Source: an uncultured Lachnospira sp. (GTDB lineage: Bacteria > Bacillota > Clostridia > Lachnospirales > Lachnospiraceae). Taken from it: 64,000 bases of DNA. Under the pieces are notes generated by a model, which worked only from the letters and a program-made list of their open reading frames with translations, was not told the origin of the DNA and searched no databases. Positions 35,389-44,071 of this stretch are shown here, piece after piece. Location: positions 62,001-126,000 of the forward strand of contig CALWKC010000001.1 of assembly GCA_944381165.1 (NCBI GenBank). Direction: 5' to 3'. A program made the position numbers and the translations under genes. Position 1 is the first letter of the stretch; every line of letters starts with the position of its first letter.

Positions 35389-35432
35389 ATGCGGTTATTA
35401 TTGCCAAAAAATTAGTATTCTATTCCTTTTAA

Positions 35433-35846
35433 TTATTTCATATCTTTTGCCCCGAAGCTGTTTGGAAGCAGCTCAGATAATTTATAAACAACCGGACCGT
35501 TTTCATTTTCAAGAATAATCTCAGCGTCGGGCGCCATGAACTCTGACATAACCTGCCTGCATATTCCGCACGGAGGCGTTTCCCTTTTGCTGTCTGATAC
35601 GACCGCAATTTTTCTTATATGTCTTTCGCCGCGTGCGACAGCCGCAAAAACAGCAGCCCTCTCGGCGCATACAGTGGCTCCGTACGATGAGTTTTCAATA
35701 TTGCATCCGTCAAAAAAGCCTCCGTTATCAGTCAGAAGCGCAGCTCCGACATGAAATCCCGAATACGGCACATACGCATTTTCCTTCGCCTCATGGGCTG
35801 CCTCAATAAGTTTTTTATTTTCGATATTTTCATATGATATATCCAT
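35433..35846 (-). CDS. cdd: Cytidine deaminase
   Basis: A 137-residue, Bacillus-type tetrameric zinc deaminase of cytidine and deoxycytidine. Active-site segments are YVPYSGFHVGAALL, CNIENSSYGATVCAERAAVFAA (Cys ligand and catalytic Glu) and PPCGICRQVMSEF (two Cys ligands). I start at ATG 35844-35846 with GGAGG upstream; four extra codons are possible. A short CTCC/GGAG hairpin covers the ribosome binding site. cdd follows ybeY-region genes, as in the Bacillus phoH-ybeY-dgkA-cdd-era cluster, but dgkA and era are absent here. Confidence 0.95.
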   Translation of the reverse strand: MDISYENIENKKLIEAAHEAKENAYVPYSGFHVGAALLTDNGGFFDGCNIENSSYGATVCAERAAVFAAVARGERHIRKIAVVSDSKRETPPCGICRQVMSEFMAPDAEIILENENGPVVYKLSELLPNSFGAKDMK

Positions 35847-35888
35847 TATAACCTCCATTCCGGAGCGATTAGCCGCAAAATAACGCCT

Positions 35889-36998
35889 TTATTCAGTTTC
35901 CTGTATAGTCACCGGCTGTGTGTTCTCAACCAGACCGACATATGTCTTTCCCGGATTCATAATAACCTCAGAGCCGTCCGAATAATAATATCTTGTCGCT
36001 CCTTCGCTTTCGCTTTCCTTAACCCATGTAACCTCCGATACCTGACCGTTAGTAATATACAGCCCCTTACCGCTGCCGTATATTTTATAATCAGGAGTTC
36101 CGTTATCATAATAAGCCGGAGTTACATATTTGATAAGGATATTCTTAAACTCAAGCTGCTGACCGCTCTCCCTGTCAATCTGCGCCTCACCGAACTGGTA
36201 TCTGAGATAATTCCCGGTATTTTCGTCATACTCAAACCACGGCTTATTATACACGTAATTCATATCAAGACGAACGCACGGTGTGCCGTTTTGCGGAGTA
36301 ATCTGTTTCGTGTCGTCAGTGTTAAACACAAACGGCGGGCTGTAATCCTCAGGATATGTCGTGCCATACCCCCTGCTTATTGCGCTGTCAGTGATGCCGG
36401 TCCAGCTTGTATAGGCATTGTGAGGGGCAATTCTGTCAGTGCTCCTGTAAAAATCACAGTAAACCATTCCGTCAAGCGAGTGAAATGACGGATTCTGAAG
36501 ATATTTTTCAGCGTATTCGGAATATCCGAAATGAACGTAAACAGCCTCAAACTCCTTTGCAAAAAGCAGAAAATAAGTCCTGCAGCTTCTCACCGGTCCA
36601 ATCTTTTCAAGGGAATCTTTATTTTCAAAAAGGCAGCACAATCGTGTTATCCCGCCCTCTACCAAAGACTCAAACACAACATCCGCCTGCCCTATATTTG
36701 ACTGTGGCATTGCGTCGTATATATTGCTGTACATTACAGCATAAGGGACATTGTTGACACCATTTGCCAAAACCCACTCTCCTGTCAGCCTGCTTCTTGC
36801 CATTCCCTCATGAGGGTCCTTTGTCTGCTCCGTTACGGAAGGCTTCTCCGATATGACAATACTCTCTGTTACATTTCCGTTTTTATCTGACAGTTTCTCA
36901 AGAATTATTACAATACCAAGTACGGCGCATACAGCCAGAGAAAAAAATAAAACCCAGCCCAAAGCTCCTCTTTTTTTTGCGTTTTGGCTTCTTTTCAA
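35889..36998 (-). CDS. DUF3048 (YerB-like) membrane-anchored protein
   Basis: A 369-residue exported protein with a basic start (MKRSQNAKKRG) and one transmembrane helix (about 13-34). The extracellular region has the family hallmarks: NNVPYAVMYSNIYDAMPQSNIGQADVVFESLVEGGITRL, ENKDSLEKIGPVRSCRTYF, and GGITRLCCLF-type strands. No lipobox is present, unlike YerB. Function is unknown. It lies between ybeY and cdd. Confidence 0.85.
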   Translation of the reverse strand: MKRSQNAKKRGALGWVLFFSLAVCAVLGIVIILEKLSDKNGNVTESIVISEKPSVTEQTKDPHEGMARSRLTGEWVLANGVNNVPYAVMYSNIYDAMPQSNIGQADVVFESLVEGGITRLCCLFENKDSLEKIGPVRSCRTYFLLFAKEFEAVYVHFGYSEYAEKYLQNPSFHSLDGMVYCDFYRSTDRIAPHNAYTSWTGITDSAISRGYGTTYPEDYSPPFVFNTDDTKQITPQNGTPCVRLDMNYVYNKPWFEYDENTGNYLRYQFGEAQIDRESGQQLEFKNILIKYVTPAYYDNGTPDYKIYGSGKGLYITNGQVSEVTWVKESESEGATRYYYSDGSEVIMNPGKTYVGLVENTQPVTIQETE

Positions 36999-37015
36999 CC
37001 TTATTCCTCCAATCC

Positions 37016-37525
37016 CTATCTTGTAATTCCAAGCTGGTCAAGAATTTCACGCTGTTTTGCTTCCATTAAAGCCGTCTCTTCTGCCTCCATGTGATCATAT
37101 CCGAACAGGTGAAGCATACTGTGAGCCACGAGAAAAGCAAGCTCTCTCTCCTGAGAATGTCCATACTTTTCCGCCTGTTCAACAACCTTTTCAACCGATA
37201 CCACAATATCGCCCAGCATAAGCTCTCCCGAATCGGGATTAAAGTAGTCCTGCGGCGACTGCTCAATCTCTTCACTAACGCCGCCAAAATCTCCCGGCGT
37301 GTAAAAATTAATCATCGGAAAAGAGAGAACATCAGTCGGATTATCAATGTCACGGTATTCGCTGTTTATTTTTTTTATCTCGTCATTGTCCGTAAGAGTC
37401 ACATTGACCTCCGTTTCATACGGACAACCGGAATCTTCCACAGCTTTGTCTATTACACTTTCAATTATTTTTTTATAATCCAGATCAAGCGCTTTTTCGG
37501 TATCATATTCAATATTTACAGTCAT
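37016..37525 (-). CDS. ybeY: Endoribonuclease YbeY (rRNA maturation)
   Basis: A 169-residue zinc RNase involved in 16S rRNA 3'-end processing and ribosome quality control. The metal-binding motif HSMLHLFGYDH (H-x3-H-x5-H) is intact, preceded by the family LNSEYR-like INSEYRDIDNPTDVLSFPM. Its start overlaps the phoH stop by four bases, the conserved phoH-ybeY coupling. Confidence 0.96.
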   Translation of the reverse strand: MTVNIEYDTEKALDLDYKKIIESVIDKAVEDSGCPYETEVNVTLTDNDEIKKINSEYRDIDNPTDVLSFPMINFYTPGDFGGVSEEIEQSPQDYFNPDSGELMLGDIVVSVEKVVEQAEKYGHSQERELAFLVAHSMLHLFGYDHMEAEETALMEAKQREILDQLGITR

Positions 37526-38523
37526 TTTCTCTCCCTTTCTCTTCTGCCGTTTTTATCCTTCCTGCTCTGCCTTGCCTCATAGTCCTCATAAGCCTTTACT
37601 ATTTTCTGCACAAGAGGATGTCTGACAACATCCCTGTTTGTAAGCTTTACAAACCCGATCTCGTCCACCTTGGAGAGCACGCGCATCGCAACGTCAAGCC
37701 CCGAAACGGCGCCTGCCGGCAAATCCTTCTGCGTCGCGTCTCCTGTCACTACCACTTTAGAGCCAAAGCCTATTCTTGTGAGAAACATTTTCATCTGCGC
37801 CGGCGTTGTGTTCTGCGCCTCGTCAAGTATAATAAACGCGTTGTCAAGCGTCCTTCCCCTCATATAGGCAAGCGGAGCAACCTCTATAAGTCCCTTTTCC
37901 ATATTAGCCGAAAAGCTCTCCGCTCCCATAATCTGGTAGAGCGCGTCATAGAGCGGTCTGAGATACGGGTCAACCTTACTCTGCAAGTCTCCCGGGAGAA
38001 ATCCCAGCTTTTCTCCCGCTTCTATTGCCGGTCTTGTTAGAATGATTCTCCCGACCTCGTCGCTCTTAAATGCCTGAATTGCCATAGCCATGGCAAGATA
38101 TGTCTTTCCTGTTCCCGCAGGACCAAGTCCGAACACTATCATTTTATTCCTTATCTGCTCCACATAATTTTTCTGTCCCAGAGTCTTTGGCTTTATCGGC
38201 TTTCCGGTAATTGTTCTGCAAACAATCTCATCATCTATCTCAAGGAGCGCATCCTCCTTTTCCTCAAGACACAGCGACAGCGCATAATCTACATTCTGCT
38301 CTGTAATTGTATTTCCACGCTTAGCAAGCTCCAAAAGATTTGACAAGACCTTTGAGGCATGCTTTACTCCTGTCTCGCTTCCAAGTATCTTAACCTCTGA
38401 ATCCCTTGCAATAATAGTCACCTTCAGAACTTTTTCAATCTTTTTTACATACTCGTCAAAATGTCCGAATACCGATACACTGTATTCTGCCGGTATATCC
38501 ATTCTAGTCTCTACTACACTCAT
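37522..38523 (-). CDS. phoH: PhoH-like ATPase
   Basis: A 333-residue protein with an N-terminal KH-like region and a PhoH P-loop domain. The Walker A is FGLGPAGTGKTYLAMAMA, followed by RPAIEAGEKLGFLPGDLQ, FIILDEAQNTTPAQMKMFLTRIG and VVTGDATQKDLP. Family members are linked to RNA metabolism and pair with YbeY. Its start overlaps the yqfD stop (TAATG). The C-terminus is a basic Arg/Lys tail. Confidence 0.95.
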   Translation of the reverse strand: MSVVETRMDIPAEYSVSVFGHFDEYVKKIEKVLKVTIIARDSEVKILGSETGVKHASKVLSNLLELAKRGNTITEQNVDYALSLCLEEKEDALLEIDDEIVCRTITGKPIKPKTLGQKNYVEQIRNKMIVFGLGPAGTGKTYLAMAMAIQAFKSDEVGRIILTRPAIEAGEKLGFLPGDLQSKVDPYLRPLYDALYQIMGAESFSANMEKGLIEVAPLAYMRGRTLDNAFIILDEAQNTTPAQMKMFLTRIGFGSKVVVTGDATQKDLPAGAVSGLDVAMRVLSKVDEIGFVKLTNRDVVRHPLVQKIVKAYEDYEARQSRKDKNGRRERERK

Positions 38524-39833
38524 TAACTGCTCTCTTTCTCTTCTTCGCCCTCCGCATCATCCTGCGGCATCTGTAACTGTTCCTGCGTCAAAGGACTCTT
38601 TTCTGACTGCGGTGTAAGCATCACAAGAGTTCCCTCACAGACATAGGCGTCATTATTTTTTAATATTCTAACACGATTATCCAGTATTTGCACGTTATTT
38701 TCAAGGTATTCGGAAAGCGCCGTATTAAGATTTTTATTTAAAATACCTGCCGCCTCCTCATCCGTATACTCACTTTGAACAAGCTCATACTCATAATATG
38801 TCCTGCTGCCGAACGCTACCGGAAGATAAAAATTCTCCTCAAGCGCTACGTTCTTATAATTATACACAGTATCATACATTTTAAATCCCGGCTTTTCAAA
38901 ACCTATATTTAAAATATAATCGCCAAACGCCAGAGTTTTAACTGTCTTTTTCCTGCCCGTAAAAACCTTCTGTTCATACGCAGCCTCAAGCGTATCAGAA
39001 TACTCTGTCTCATTTCTGACTAATATATCAGCATCGGCGTTCACAGCTCTTTTTGTCATAAGCTCACCGGCATCGTCATAAATTTCCACAATTCCTGATA
39101 CAAGAATCTGCCCGGCAGTCACCTCATCTCCTTTCTTAACCATAGGAGTACCGCTTCTTGTAATTATAGATTCAACAATTCCGTTTTGTGTGGCAACTAT
39201 ATTGCTGCCGGAGATTTCGCTGACTGCAGAGCCTCCGTTTTCATCTGCTCCGCTCTGCATGCTGCTGTTCTGGGACTGAAGGTTTTCGGCTGCATTCAGA
39301 TAACCGTCGTTCTCTTTTATGTAAACATAGAGATGATTTCCTTTGACTGTCGCCGAAACCCATGTTATCTCATCAAAATCCTGGCGCATTTTTGTTTCAA
39401 TCATATCACAGTCTATAGTGCTTATGCGCATTCCGTTTTTTACTCCGATGCTGTCCAGATACCTGAGCAGTACCGGCTGTGTCAAGCTTATATTTCCGGA
39501 AAACGTTATGTTAAACAAAAAAAGACTGCAAATGTAGAGAAATGAAACACATAAAAATATCCCCGCAACAAAAGAATAATGCTTTCTGTATCTGAAAGCC
39601 ATAAATGCAAGACCGCTTTTTTTTATAATTCTGACGCGGCTTTTGGTTTTTCTTACTACCTCCCTCAGTCTCCTGAAATCCTTTGCAGCCATCTGAGCCT
39701 CAATATAATCGTCCCCGGGTGTTATGCTGTAAAGCCTTATATCTTTAAAACGGCACATATTTATAAAGCGTTCCTTGTTATCACTTGTAACACGTATAAC
39801 AATAAATCCTAAAATGCGGTCTTTTTTTTCCAT
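38523..39833 (-). CDS. yqfD: Sporulation protein YqfD
   Basis: A 436-residue protein with a cytoplasmic N-terminal domain, one strong transmembrane helix (about 85-108, YSFVAGIFLCVSFLYICSLFLF) and a large outer domain starting FNITFSGNISLTQPVLLRYLDSIGVKNG. This order matches YqfD, a sporulation protein expressed in the mother cell in Bacillus. An acidic tail (DDAEGEEEKESS) ends the protein. GAGGCATGT precedes the ATG. It is coupled to yqfC upstream and phoH downstream. Confidence 0.9.
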   Translation of the reverse strand: MEKKDRILGFIVIRVTSDNKERFINMCRFKDIRLYSITPGDDYIEAQMAAKDFRRLREVVRKTKSRVRIIKKSGLAFMAFRYRKHYSFVAGIFLCVSFLYICSLFLFNITFSGNISLTQPVLLRYLDSIGVKNGMRISTIDCDMIETKMRQDFDEITWVSATVKGNHLYVYIKENDGYLNAAENLQSQNSSMQSGADENGGSAVSEISGSNIVATQNGIVESIITRSGTPMVKKGDEVTAGQILVSGIVEIYDDAGELMTKRAVNADADILVRNETEYSDTLEAAYEQKVFTGRKKTVKTLAFGDYILNIGFEKPGFKMYDTVYNYKNVALEENFYLPVAFGSRTYYEYELVQSEYTDEEAAGILNKNLNTALSEYLENNVQILDNRVRILKNNDAYVCEGTLVMLTPQSEKSPLTQEQLQMPQDDAEGEEEKESS

Positions 39834-39840
39834 ACATGCC

Positions 39841-40101
39841 TCAATTTATATATTCAATACTGCAAATAATTCCTCTGACCTGAATCTGCTCCTCATCATA
39901 GTACTCTATCTCAAGGTTACGCCCTCTTATTTCCATACAGCCTTTTTTTGTCAACAGCCTGACAGATTGACACTCATAGCTCACAATAGATTTAAAATTT
40001 TCGACATTGACACGCATATTGCCTGTCATTGTGATTAAAGGCATTCCAAGCACTACGTCCTTCGGCATGCCAAGCGCTTCTGCTATCTCTTTTTTGCCCA
40101 A
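39841..40101 (-). CDS. yqfC: YabP/YqfC-family sporulation protein
   Basis: I assign an 86-residue protein starting at TTG (40099-40101), because GAGGTG lies six bases upstream and the product (LGKKEIAEALGMPKDVVLGMPLITMTG) then matches the usual short YqfC. A longer frame from an ATG at 40195-40197 would run through the terminator of the preceding operon and is unlikely. YqfC is a small sporulation protein needed with YqfD in Bacillus. Confidence 0.85.
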   Translation of the reverse strand: MGKKEIAEALGMPKDVVLGMPLITMTGNMRVNVENFKSIVSYECQSVRLLTKKGCMEIRGRNLEIEYYDEEQIQVRGIICSIEYIN

Positions 40102-40183
40102 ATGCTTCACCTCAGGCGGTATTATTACAATATATATGTATTCATCCCGAAATGTAGAACAATGTCCGAAGCGTACACAAAAA

Positions 40184-40210
40184 CGGACATTATTCAATGA
40201 ATAATGTCCG
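40184..40210 (-). terminator. Intrinsic terminator of the O-acetylation/SigV operon
   Basis: A perfect 12-bp stem (CGGACATTATTC / GAATAATGTCCG, 40199-40210 with 40184-40195) with a 3-base loop, followed on the minus strand by TTTTTG. The 5' arm encodes the last residues and stop of the RsiV-like protein, so coding sequence and terminator overlap. Confidence 0.85.
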
Positions 40211-41123
40211 CAAATTCAGGTTTTACAATATTTTCAATAATATCTTTACCTATTGCAAATTCAGGCGTTCCCATTGCTCCCGGAGCCACCTCATATTTGT
40301 CGAATACGATGACAAGCTCACCGTTCTCATTCCAATAAAAATTATGATCGCTGTCAAGAGACACAAAATCAGCCCCCGCCAGAGTTCCGTTTATCCAATA
40401 GCTGACATGTTCGTCATTATCCATTCGCTCCTGCATCTGTCTCTTTATCTCTTCCGCAATTACATCAGAATAATCATCGCCCTCAAATAAATCTCCAAGC
40501 TGAATAATATTTCCGCTGCGATTGTCTATATGATAATATCTGTAATAATGGTTTCCCGTACCGGCTCCCCCGTCATACACCGATAATTTAAGCGTAAACC
40601 ATTTATCTGTATTGGTAACTGTCTCATAGTCAACATAAACAGATTTATAGCCCTCTCCGTCAGTTTTTTCGAGATCTTTATAAAACTCTTCGACAAGCTG
40701 TGATGTCAGCTCCTCGACGCTTTTATTGATATACTCGGCTGCATCACTGTTTTCATCCTCTATCTGAGGCACATCAACCTCCATTTTATACCTGTCGTCA
40801 GTATAAGAATAATCGTATTTAGTAACTACTTTTACTATGTCTCCGATTACAGGAATTTTCACCAAAACCTCGGCATAGGCAGGGCTTACACTCGGAAGGA
40901 AGAATACTGTTATAAAGATAAAGCATGCTGCGGCTGCCACACACGGCAGAACATGAAATCTGTGCCTTTTTGATGCTTTAGCGGGAACAGTTTCACTCAC
41001 GCTGTTTTCTTTTTCGTCCGGCAAATTCATGAGAATGCTCTCTATCTGCTCTTTAACATCATCGGGGACTTCAAAATGTTCGTCAGCCGCTTTTTTGCGG
41101 AGATATTTATCAAATTTATTCAT
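40194..41123 (-). CDS. rsiV: RsiV-like anti-sigma factor (DUF3298 lysozyme-sensor type)
   Basis: A 309-residue type II membrane protein: cytoplasmic sigma-binding part (1-55), transmembrane helix (about 57-79), an AYA signal-peptidase-like site (82-84), and an extracellular DUF3298 domain ending VIVFDKYEVAPGAMGTPEF. This matches RsiV of Bacillus, which binds lysozyme directly, becomes cleavable by signal peptidase and RasP, and frees SigV. The start overlaps the sigma gene stop (TAATG-type junction at 41123). No zinc-finger HxxxCxxC is present, again as in RsiV. Lysozyme binding here is inferred from family. Confidence 0.88.
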   Translation of the reverse strand: MNKFDKYLRKKAADEHFEVPDDVKEQIESILMNLPDEKENSVSETVPAKASKRHRFHVLPCVAAAACFIFITVFFLPSVSPAYAEVLVKIPVIGDIVKVVTKYDYSYTDDRYKMEVDVPQIEDENSDAAEYINKSVEELTSQLVEEFYKDLEKTDGEGYKSVYVDYETVTNTDKWFTLKLSVYDGGAGTGNHYYRYYHIDNRSGNIIQLGDLFEGDDYSDVIAEEIKRQMQERMDNDEHVSYWINGTLAGADFVSLDSDHNFYWNENGELVIVFDKYEVAPGAMGTPEFAIGKDIIENIVKPEFADIIH

Positions 41124-41605
41124 CAGCTAAAATCCTCCTTCAAAATCTCCCGCAGCATCTTCCTTGCACGAGATAGCTGCTGTTTTACCGCAGCTATATT
41201 TGTGCCCGTAATTTGTGCGATTTTCGATACTGAAAGATTTTCATAATAAAACAATATAACAACTGTATCATAAGGACTTTTAAGACTTTCAACTGCCTCC
41301 CGCAGCGTGAGCCTCGAAACTGTATCTTCCTCTTCTTTCCATGAAGCTTTTTCCGGCAATTCATCCACCGGCGTTATATTTTCATTTTTGCGTATCATCT
41401 CAACTGCAGTATTGTGTACGATACGAAGTATCCACGGTTTAAAAGAACTGTCATTTTTAAGTGTGTCAATATTTTTATACGCACGGTAAACAGATTCGCT
41501 GATTGCGTCCGAGGCATCTTCCTCATTCCTCAAAACAGAAAGTGCCAAAGAATACATTGCTCTCTCACAAATCCTTATATTTCCGCAAAAATCATCTCTA
41601 TCCAT
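41123..41605 (-). CDS. sigV: SigV-like ECF RNA polymerase sigma factor
   Basis: A 160-residue ECF sigma factor. Region 2 is AMYSLALSVLRNEEDASDAISESVYRAYKNIDTL ... FKPWILRIVHNTAVEMIRKN; region 4 is SPYDTVVILFYYENLSVSKIAQITGTNIAAVKQQLSRARKML. I start at ATG 41603-41605 with GAGGGC seven bases upstream, inside the end of the SGNH gene (8-base overlap). It is followed immediately by its RsiV-like partner. In Bacillus and Enterococcus, SigV drives lysozyme-resistance genes, including oatA and its own operon. Confidence 0.93.
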   Translation of the reverse strand: MDRDDFCGNIRICERAMYSLALSVLRNEEDASDAISESVYRAYKNIDTLKNDSSFKPWILRIVHNTAVEMIRKNENITPVDELPEKASWKEEEDTVSRLTLREAVESLKSPYDTVVILFYYENLSVSKIAQITGTNIAAVKQQLSRARKMLREILKEDFS

Positions 41606-42566
41606 CAAAGTTGCCCTCGCTTAACCTAAGGGCAGTCTGTTCCATAATCCATCTGCCCCAATCTATATAATACTTTGCATAAAGATGTGCATTATCCTGG
41701 GATTTATCAGCAGACAAATTACCTCCTTCATCGTCAAATAATATATTTGCATCCAGATAAAATATATCATTTCCATTGGCAAATTTTGAAATTGCGTCGT
41801 TAAATCTGTTTATTGCCGGATTATTAATAACATTGTCTGTGTCCGAACGGCTTTTCGTAACATGGAGGTTTGCCTGAACAAATATTACAGCTTCCGGCTG
41901 TTTATCTCTTATAAAATCTATAAGCTTTCCGTACTCTGCTACTGTGGTGTCAAAATCATATCCCATTTCATTTATGCCAAGCATGAGATATATTTTCCCA
42001 TATTTTTTACCGCTAAGCAACTCATTTAATGTTAATTTTCCAACATTCGGAACAGAGACAGGTTTTTTATGAATGTTATATACGCTCATTCCAACAGTGG
42101 CAAAGAAATCGGCGCTGTCAATTCCCGAATACTCCGACAGTCCCACCGTTCTCGAATCCCCGATAAAAAGAGTATCATTCATTGATATGGTAATATCGCC
42201 GGGCTCACCGGGAGAATTATCCTCCGGCTTGGTAATATCGCTTCCGGTATTATTTTCCTCCTGATTTGTCTGTTCTTCCTCGATAATATTATTCTCACCG
42301 GCAGTATTATTTTGCTCATTTTCCGGCGAAGTCTCATCAGAATAAAATGATTCAGACTGACTTTCCGGCTCAGACTGTTCTTCTGATGAAGAACTCTCGT
42401 TTTGGGACGTCTTTTCAGAGACATATTGACCGCCTGTATTCTGCATGCCCGAAGGCTTCCCTGATGCAATATTGCCGGCTGCGGTATTTCGCAGGAAAAT
42501 CAGCATCACGCAGAATGAAATCATAGCTATATATGAAAAAAATGTAAGAATATTTGACTTTTTCAT
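41598..42566 (-). CDS. Membrane-anchored SGNH hydrolase/O-acetyltransferase-like protein
   Basis: A 322-residue protein: N-terminal membrane anchor (about 5-26), a low-complexity Ser/Glu/Gln/Asn linker (about 30-125), and an extracellular SGNH domain. Block residues are complete: GDS (Ser138), GIN (Asn199) and DNAH (Asp291, His294). This layout and the MBOAT partner recall PatB or AlgJ/AlgX-type acetyl transfer proteins. It may transfer acetyl groups from the MBOAT protein to peptidoglycan or a surface glycan, or remove them. ATG 42564-42566 has GGAGG upstream. It overlaps the sigma gene by 8 bases. Confidence 0.85.
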   Translation of the reverse strand: MKKSNILTFFSYIAMISFCVMLIFLRNTAAGNIASGKPSGMQNTGGQYVSEKTSQNESSSSEEQSEPESQSESFYSDETSPENEQNNTAGENNIIEEEQTNQEENNTGSDITKPEDNSPGEPGDITISMNDTLFIGDSRTVGLSEYSGIDSADFFATVGMSVYNIHKKPVSVPNVGKLTLNELLSGKKYGKIYLMLGINEMGYDFDTTVAEYGKLIDFIRDKQPEAVIFVQANLHVTKSRSDTDNVINNPAINRFNDAISKFANGNDIFYLDANILFDDEGGNLSADKSQDNAHLYAKYYIDWGRWIMEQTALRLSEGNFDG

Positions 42567-42595
42567 CCTGAATACCTCCATTTAAAGCGCTGCCG

Positions 42596-43990
42596 CTAAA
42601 ATCTGAAATATAAAAACGGGTCGTCAAGACCTCGGTACATACAGTAAACACTCGCAATAAATATCACGGCAAGTATGCCTGCAATCACAAAGCGGTTTTT
42701 GATAAGCTTCAGAATATTAAACGGGAGATGTGTTGAGAATAACAGTCCCGCAGCCAAAAACGGCCAGTAAAGCTTTAAGTATTTAATGTAATCATACCTG
42801 AATATAGACCATACTCCCTGCCCGAAAAACGGAAACAGCCTTGTAAAAAACACTCCGAGCTGTCCCATGTTGTCTATTGCAAAAACAGCCCATGTAAGAG
42901 GAATCAAAACCAGCATATAAATATGCCCAGCCGCCGGAAATCTTTCAAGAAATTTTCCTATGTACAGTTTTTCTATTATTATTATCAGCGAAATAATAAA
43001 CCCCCACAGAACGAAATTATATCCTGCTCCATGCCATATTCCAGTGAGCATCCATACAATCAACAGGTTTCTTACCGTCGCAGCTTTACCCTTTCTGTTT
43101 CCTCCAAGCGGAATATATACATAATCTCTGAACCAGCTCCCCAGCGTTATATGCCAGCGTCTCCAGAACTCTGTCATCGAGCGGCTCAGATACGGAAAAT
43201 CAAAATTCTTAGGAAGATTAAACCCAAGCATTTTACCGAGTCCTATCGCCATAAGCGAATACCCGAAGAAATCGAAATATATCTGAAAGGTATATGCAAG
43301 AATTGCCATCCACGCAAGAGGCGTAGATATGCTCTCAAAACCTATCGCCAATACATCTGTCCAAAGCTTCCCCACCGGATTTGCAAGCAGTACCTTTAAC
43401 CCCAGACCGAATACAAATATCCCCACGCCGTTTAAAACTGTCTCAAGCCTTATTTTTCTGCGCCGCAGTTCGTTTCTGACCTGTCCGTAGGTTACAATAG
43501 GTCCGGCTATAAGCTGCTCAAACATTGATATATAGACGCTGAATCTCAGAAGGCTCTTTTCCGCCGGAACGGTACATCTGTAAACATCAACTATATACGA
43601 AATTCCCTGGAATGTATAAAATGAAATTCCTATAGGAAGAATTATATCAACAGATATATCAAAACCCGGAATTCTGCTGTTCATCTCGCTCAGCACGAAG
43701 CTGAGATACTTGACTGTAAAAAGGCAAATAAGATGATAAACAACCCCCGTGACAAGAAATACTTTTTTGTACTTCTGATACCTTTCTATTAAAAGCCCGA
43801 CAAAAAAATCAACCAGTATACTTACAAGAAACAAAATAAAATGCTCGGGGTGGTCAATAGTTCCAACAAAATAAAAACACATGCTGCCCGCAAACAATAT
43901 CTGATTTTTATGCCTGTTTGGAAAAAGATAATACAGCCCGAAAAATACAGGCAGAAAAATAAAAATAAACTTAATACTGCTGAATACCAT
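42596..43990 (-). CDS. MBOAT family membrane O-acyltransferase (AlgI/PatA-like)
   Basis: A 464-residue polytopic membrane protein with the AlgI-type signature SMTEFWRRWHITLGSWFRDY (271-290) and VYIPLGGNRKGK, and the putative catalytic His320 in LTGIWHGAGYNFVLWG. Such proteins pass acetyl groups from cytoplasmic acetyl-CoA across the membrane to an extracytoplasmic SGNH partner. It is first in the four-gene operon with the SGNH protein, SigV and RsiV. DltB is another MBOAT protein, but the absence of dltA, dltC or dltD argues for O-acetylation. GGCGGTG precedes the ATG. Confidence 0.93.
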   Translation of the reverse strand: MVFSSIKFIFIFLPVFFGLYYLFPNRHKNQILFAGSMCFYFVGTIDHPEHFILFLVSILVDFFVGLLIERYQKYKKVFLVTGVVYHLICLFTVKYLSFVLSEMNSRIPGFDISVDIILPIGISFYTFQGISYIVDVYRCTVPAEKSLLRFSVYISMFEQLIAGPIVTYGQVRNELRRRKIRLETVLNGVGIFVFGLGLKVLLANPVGKLWTDVLAIGFESISTPLAWMAILAYTFQIYFDFFGYSLMAIGLGKMLGFNLPKNFDFPYLSRSMTEFWRRWHITLGSWFRDYVYIPLGGNRKGKAATVRNLLIVWMLTGIWHGAGYNFVLWGFIISLIIIIEKLYIGKFLERFPAAGHIYMLVLIPLTWAVFAIDNMGQLGVFFTRLFPFFGQGVWSIFRYDYIKYLKLYWPFLAAGLLFSTHLPFNILKLIKNRFVIAGILAVIFIASVYCMYRGLDDPFLYFRF

Positions 43991-44029
43991 AACACACCGC
44001 CATTTTTGTTTTCTTAATTATATAATATA

Positions 44030-44056
44030 GACGCGCAAAAAATACAAAAGGTGACA
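44030..44056 (-). promoter_or_regulatory. Candidate ECF-sigma promoter of the MBOAT-SGNH-sigV-rsiV operon
   Basis: TGTCAC (44051-44056) and CGTC (44030-44033) with a 17-base spacer, about 40 bases before the MBOAT start. SigV-group promoters in Bacillus have a TGAAAC/TGTAAC-type -35 and CGTC-type -10, so one base of the -35 differs. An AT-rich TATATTATATAAT run just downstream could also be read as a sigma-A -10, without a well spaced -35. Confidence 0.4.
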
Positions 44057-44071
44057 AAAAAACAGAAAAAA

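Noticed and set aside
40102..40183. Longer yqfC starting at the ATG at 40195-40197
   Set aside because: That frame passes through the preceding terminator, and the extra residues do not resemble YqfC; the TTG with GAGGTG fits better. A CATATAT element here could be a sigma-E -10 but no -35 is convincing.
42596..43990. DltB of the D-alanylation system
   Set aside because: It is an MBOAT protein too, but dltA, dltC and dltD are absent and the partner is an SGNH protein; AlgI/PatA-like acetyl transfer is the better reading.
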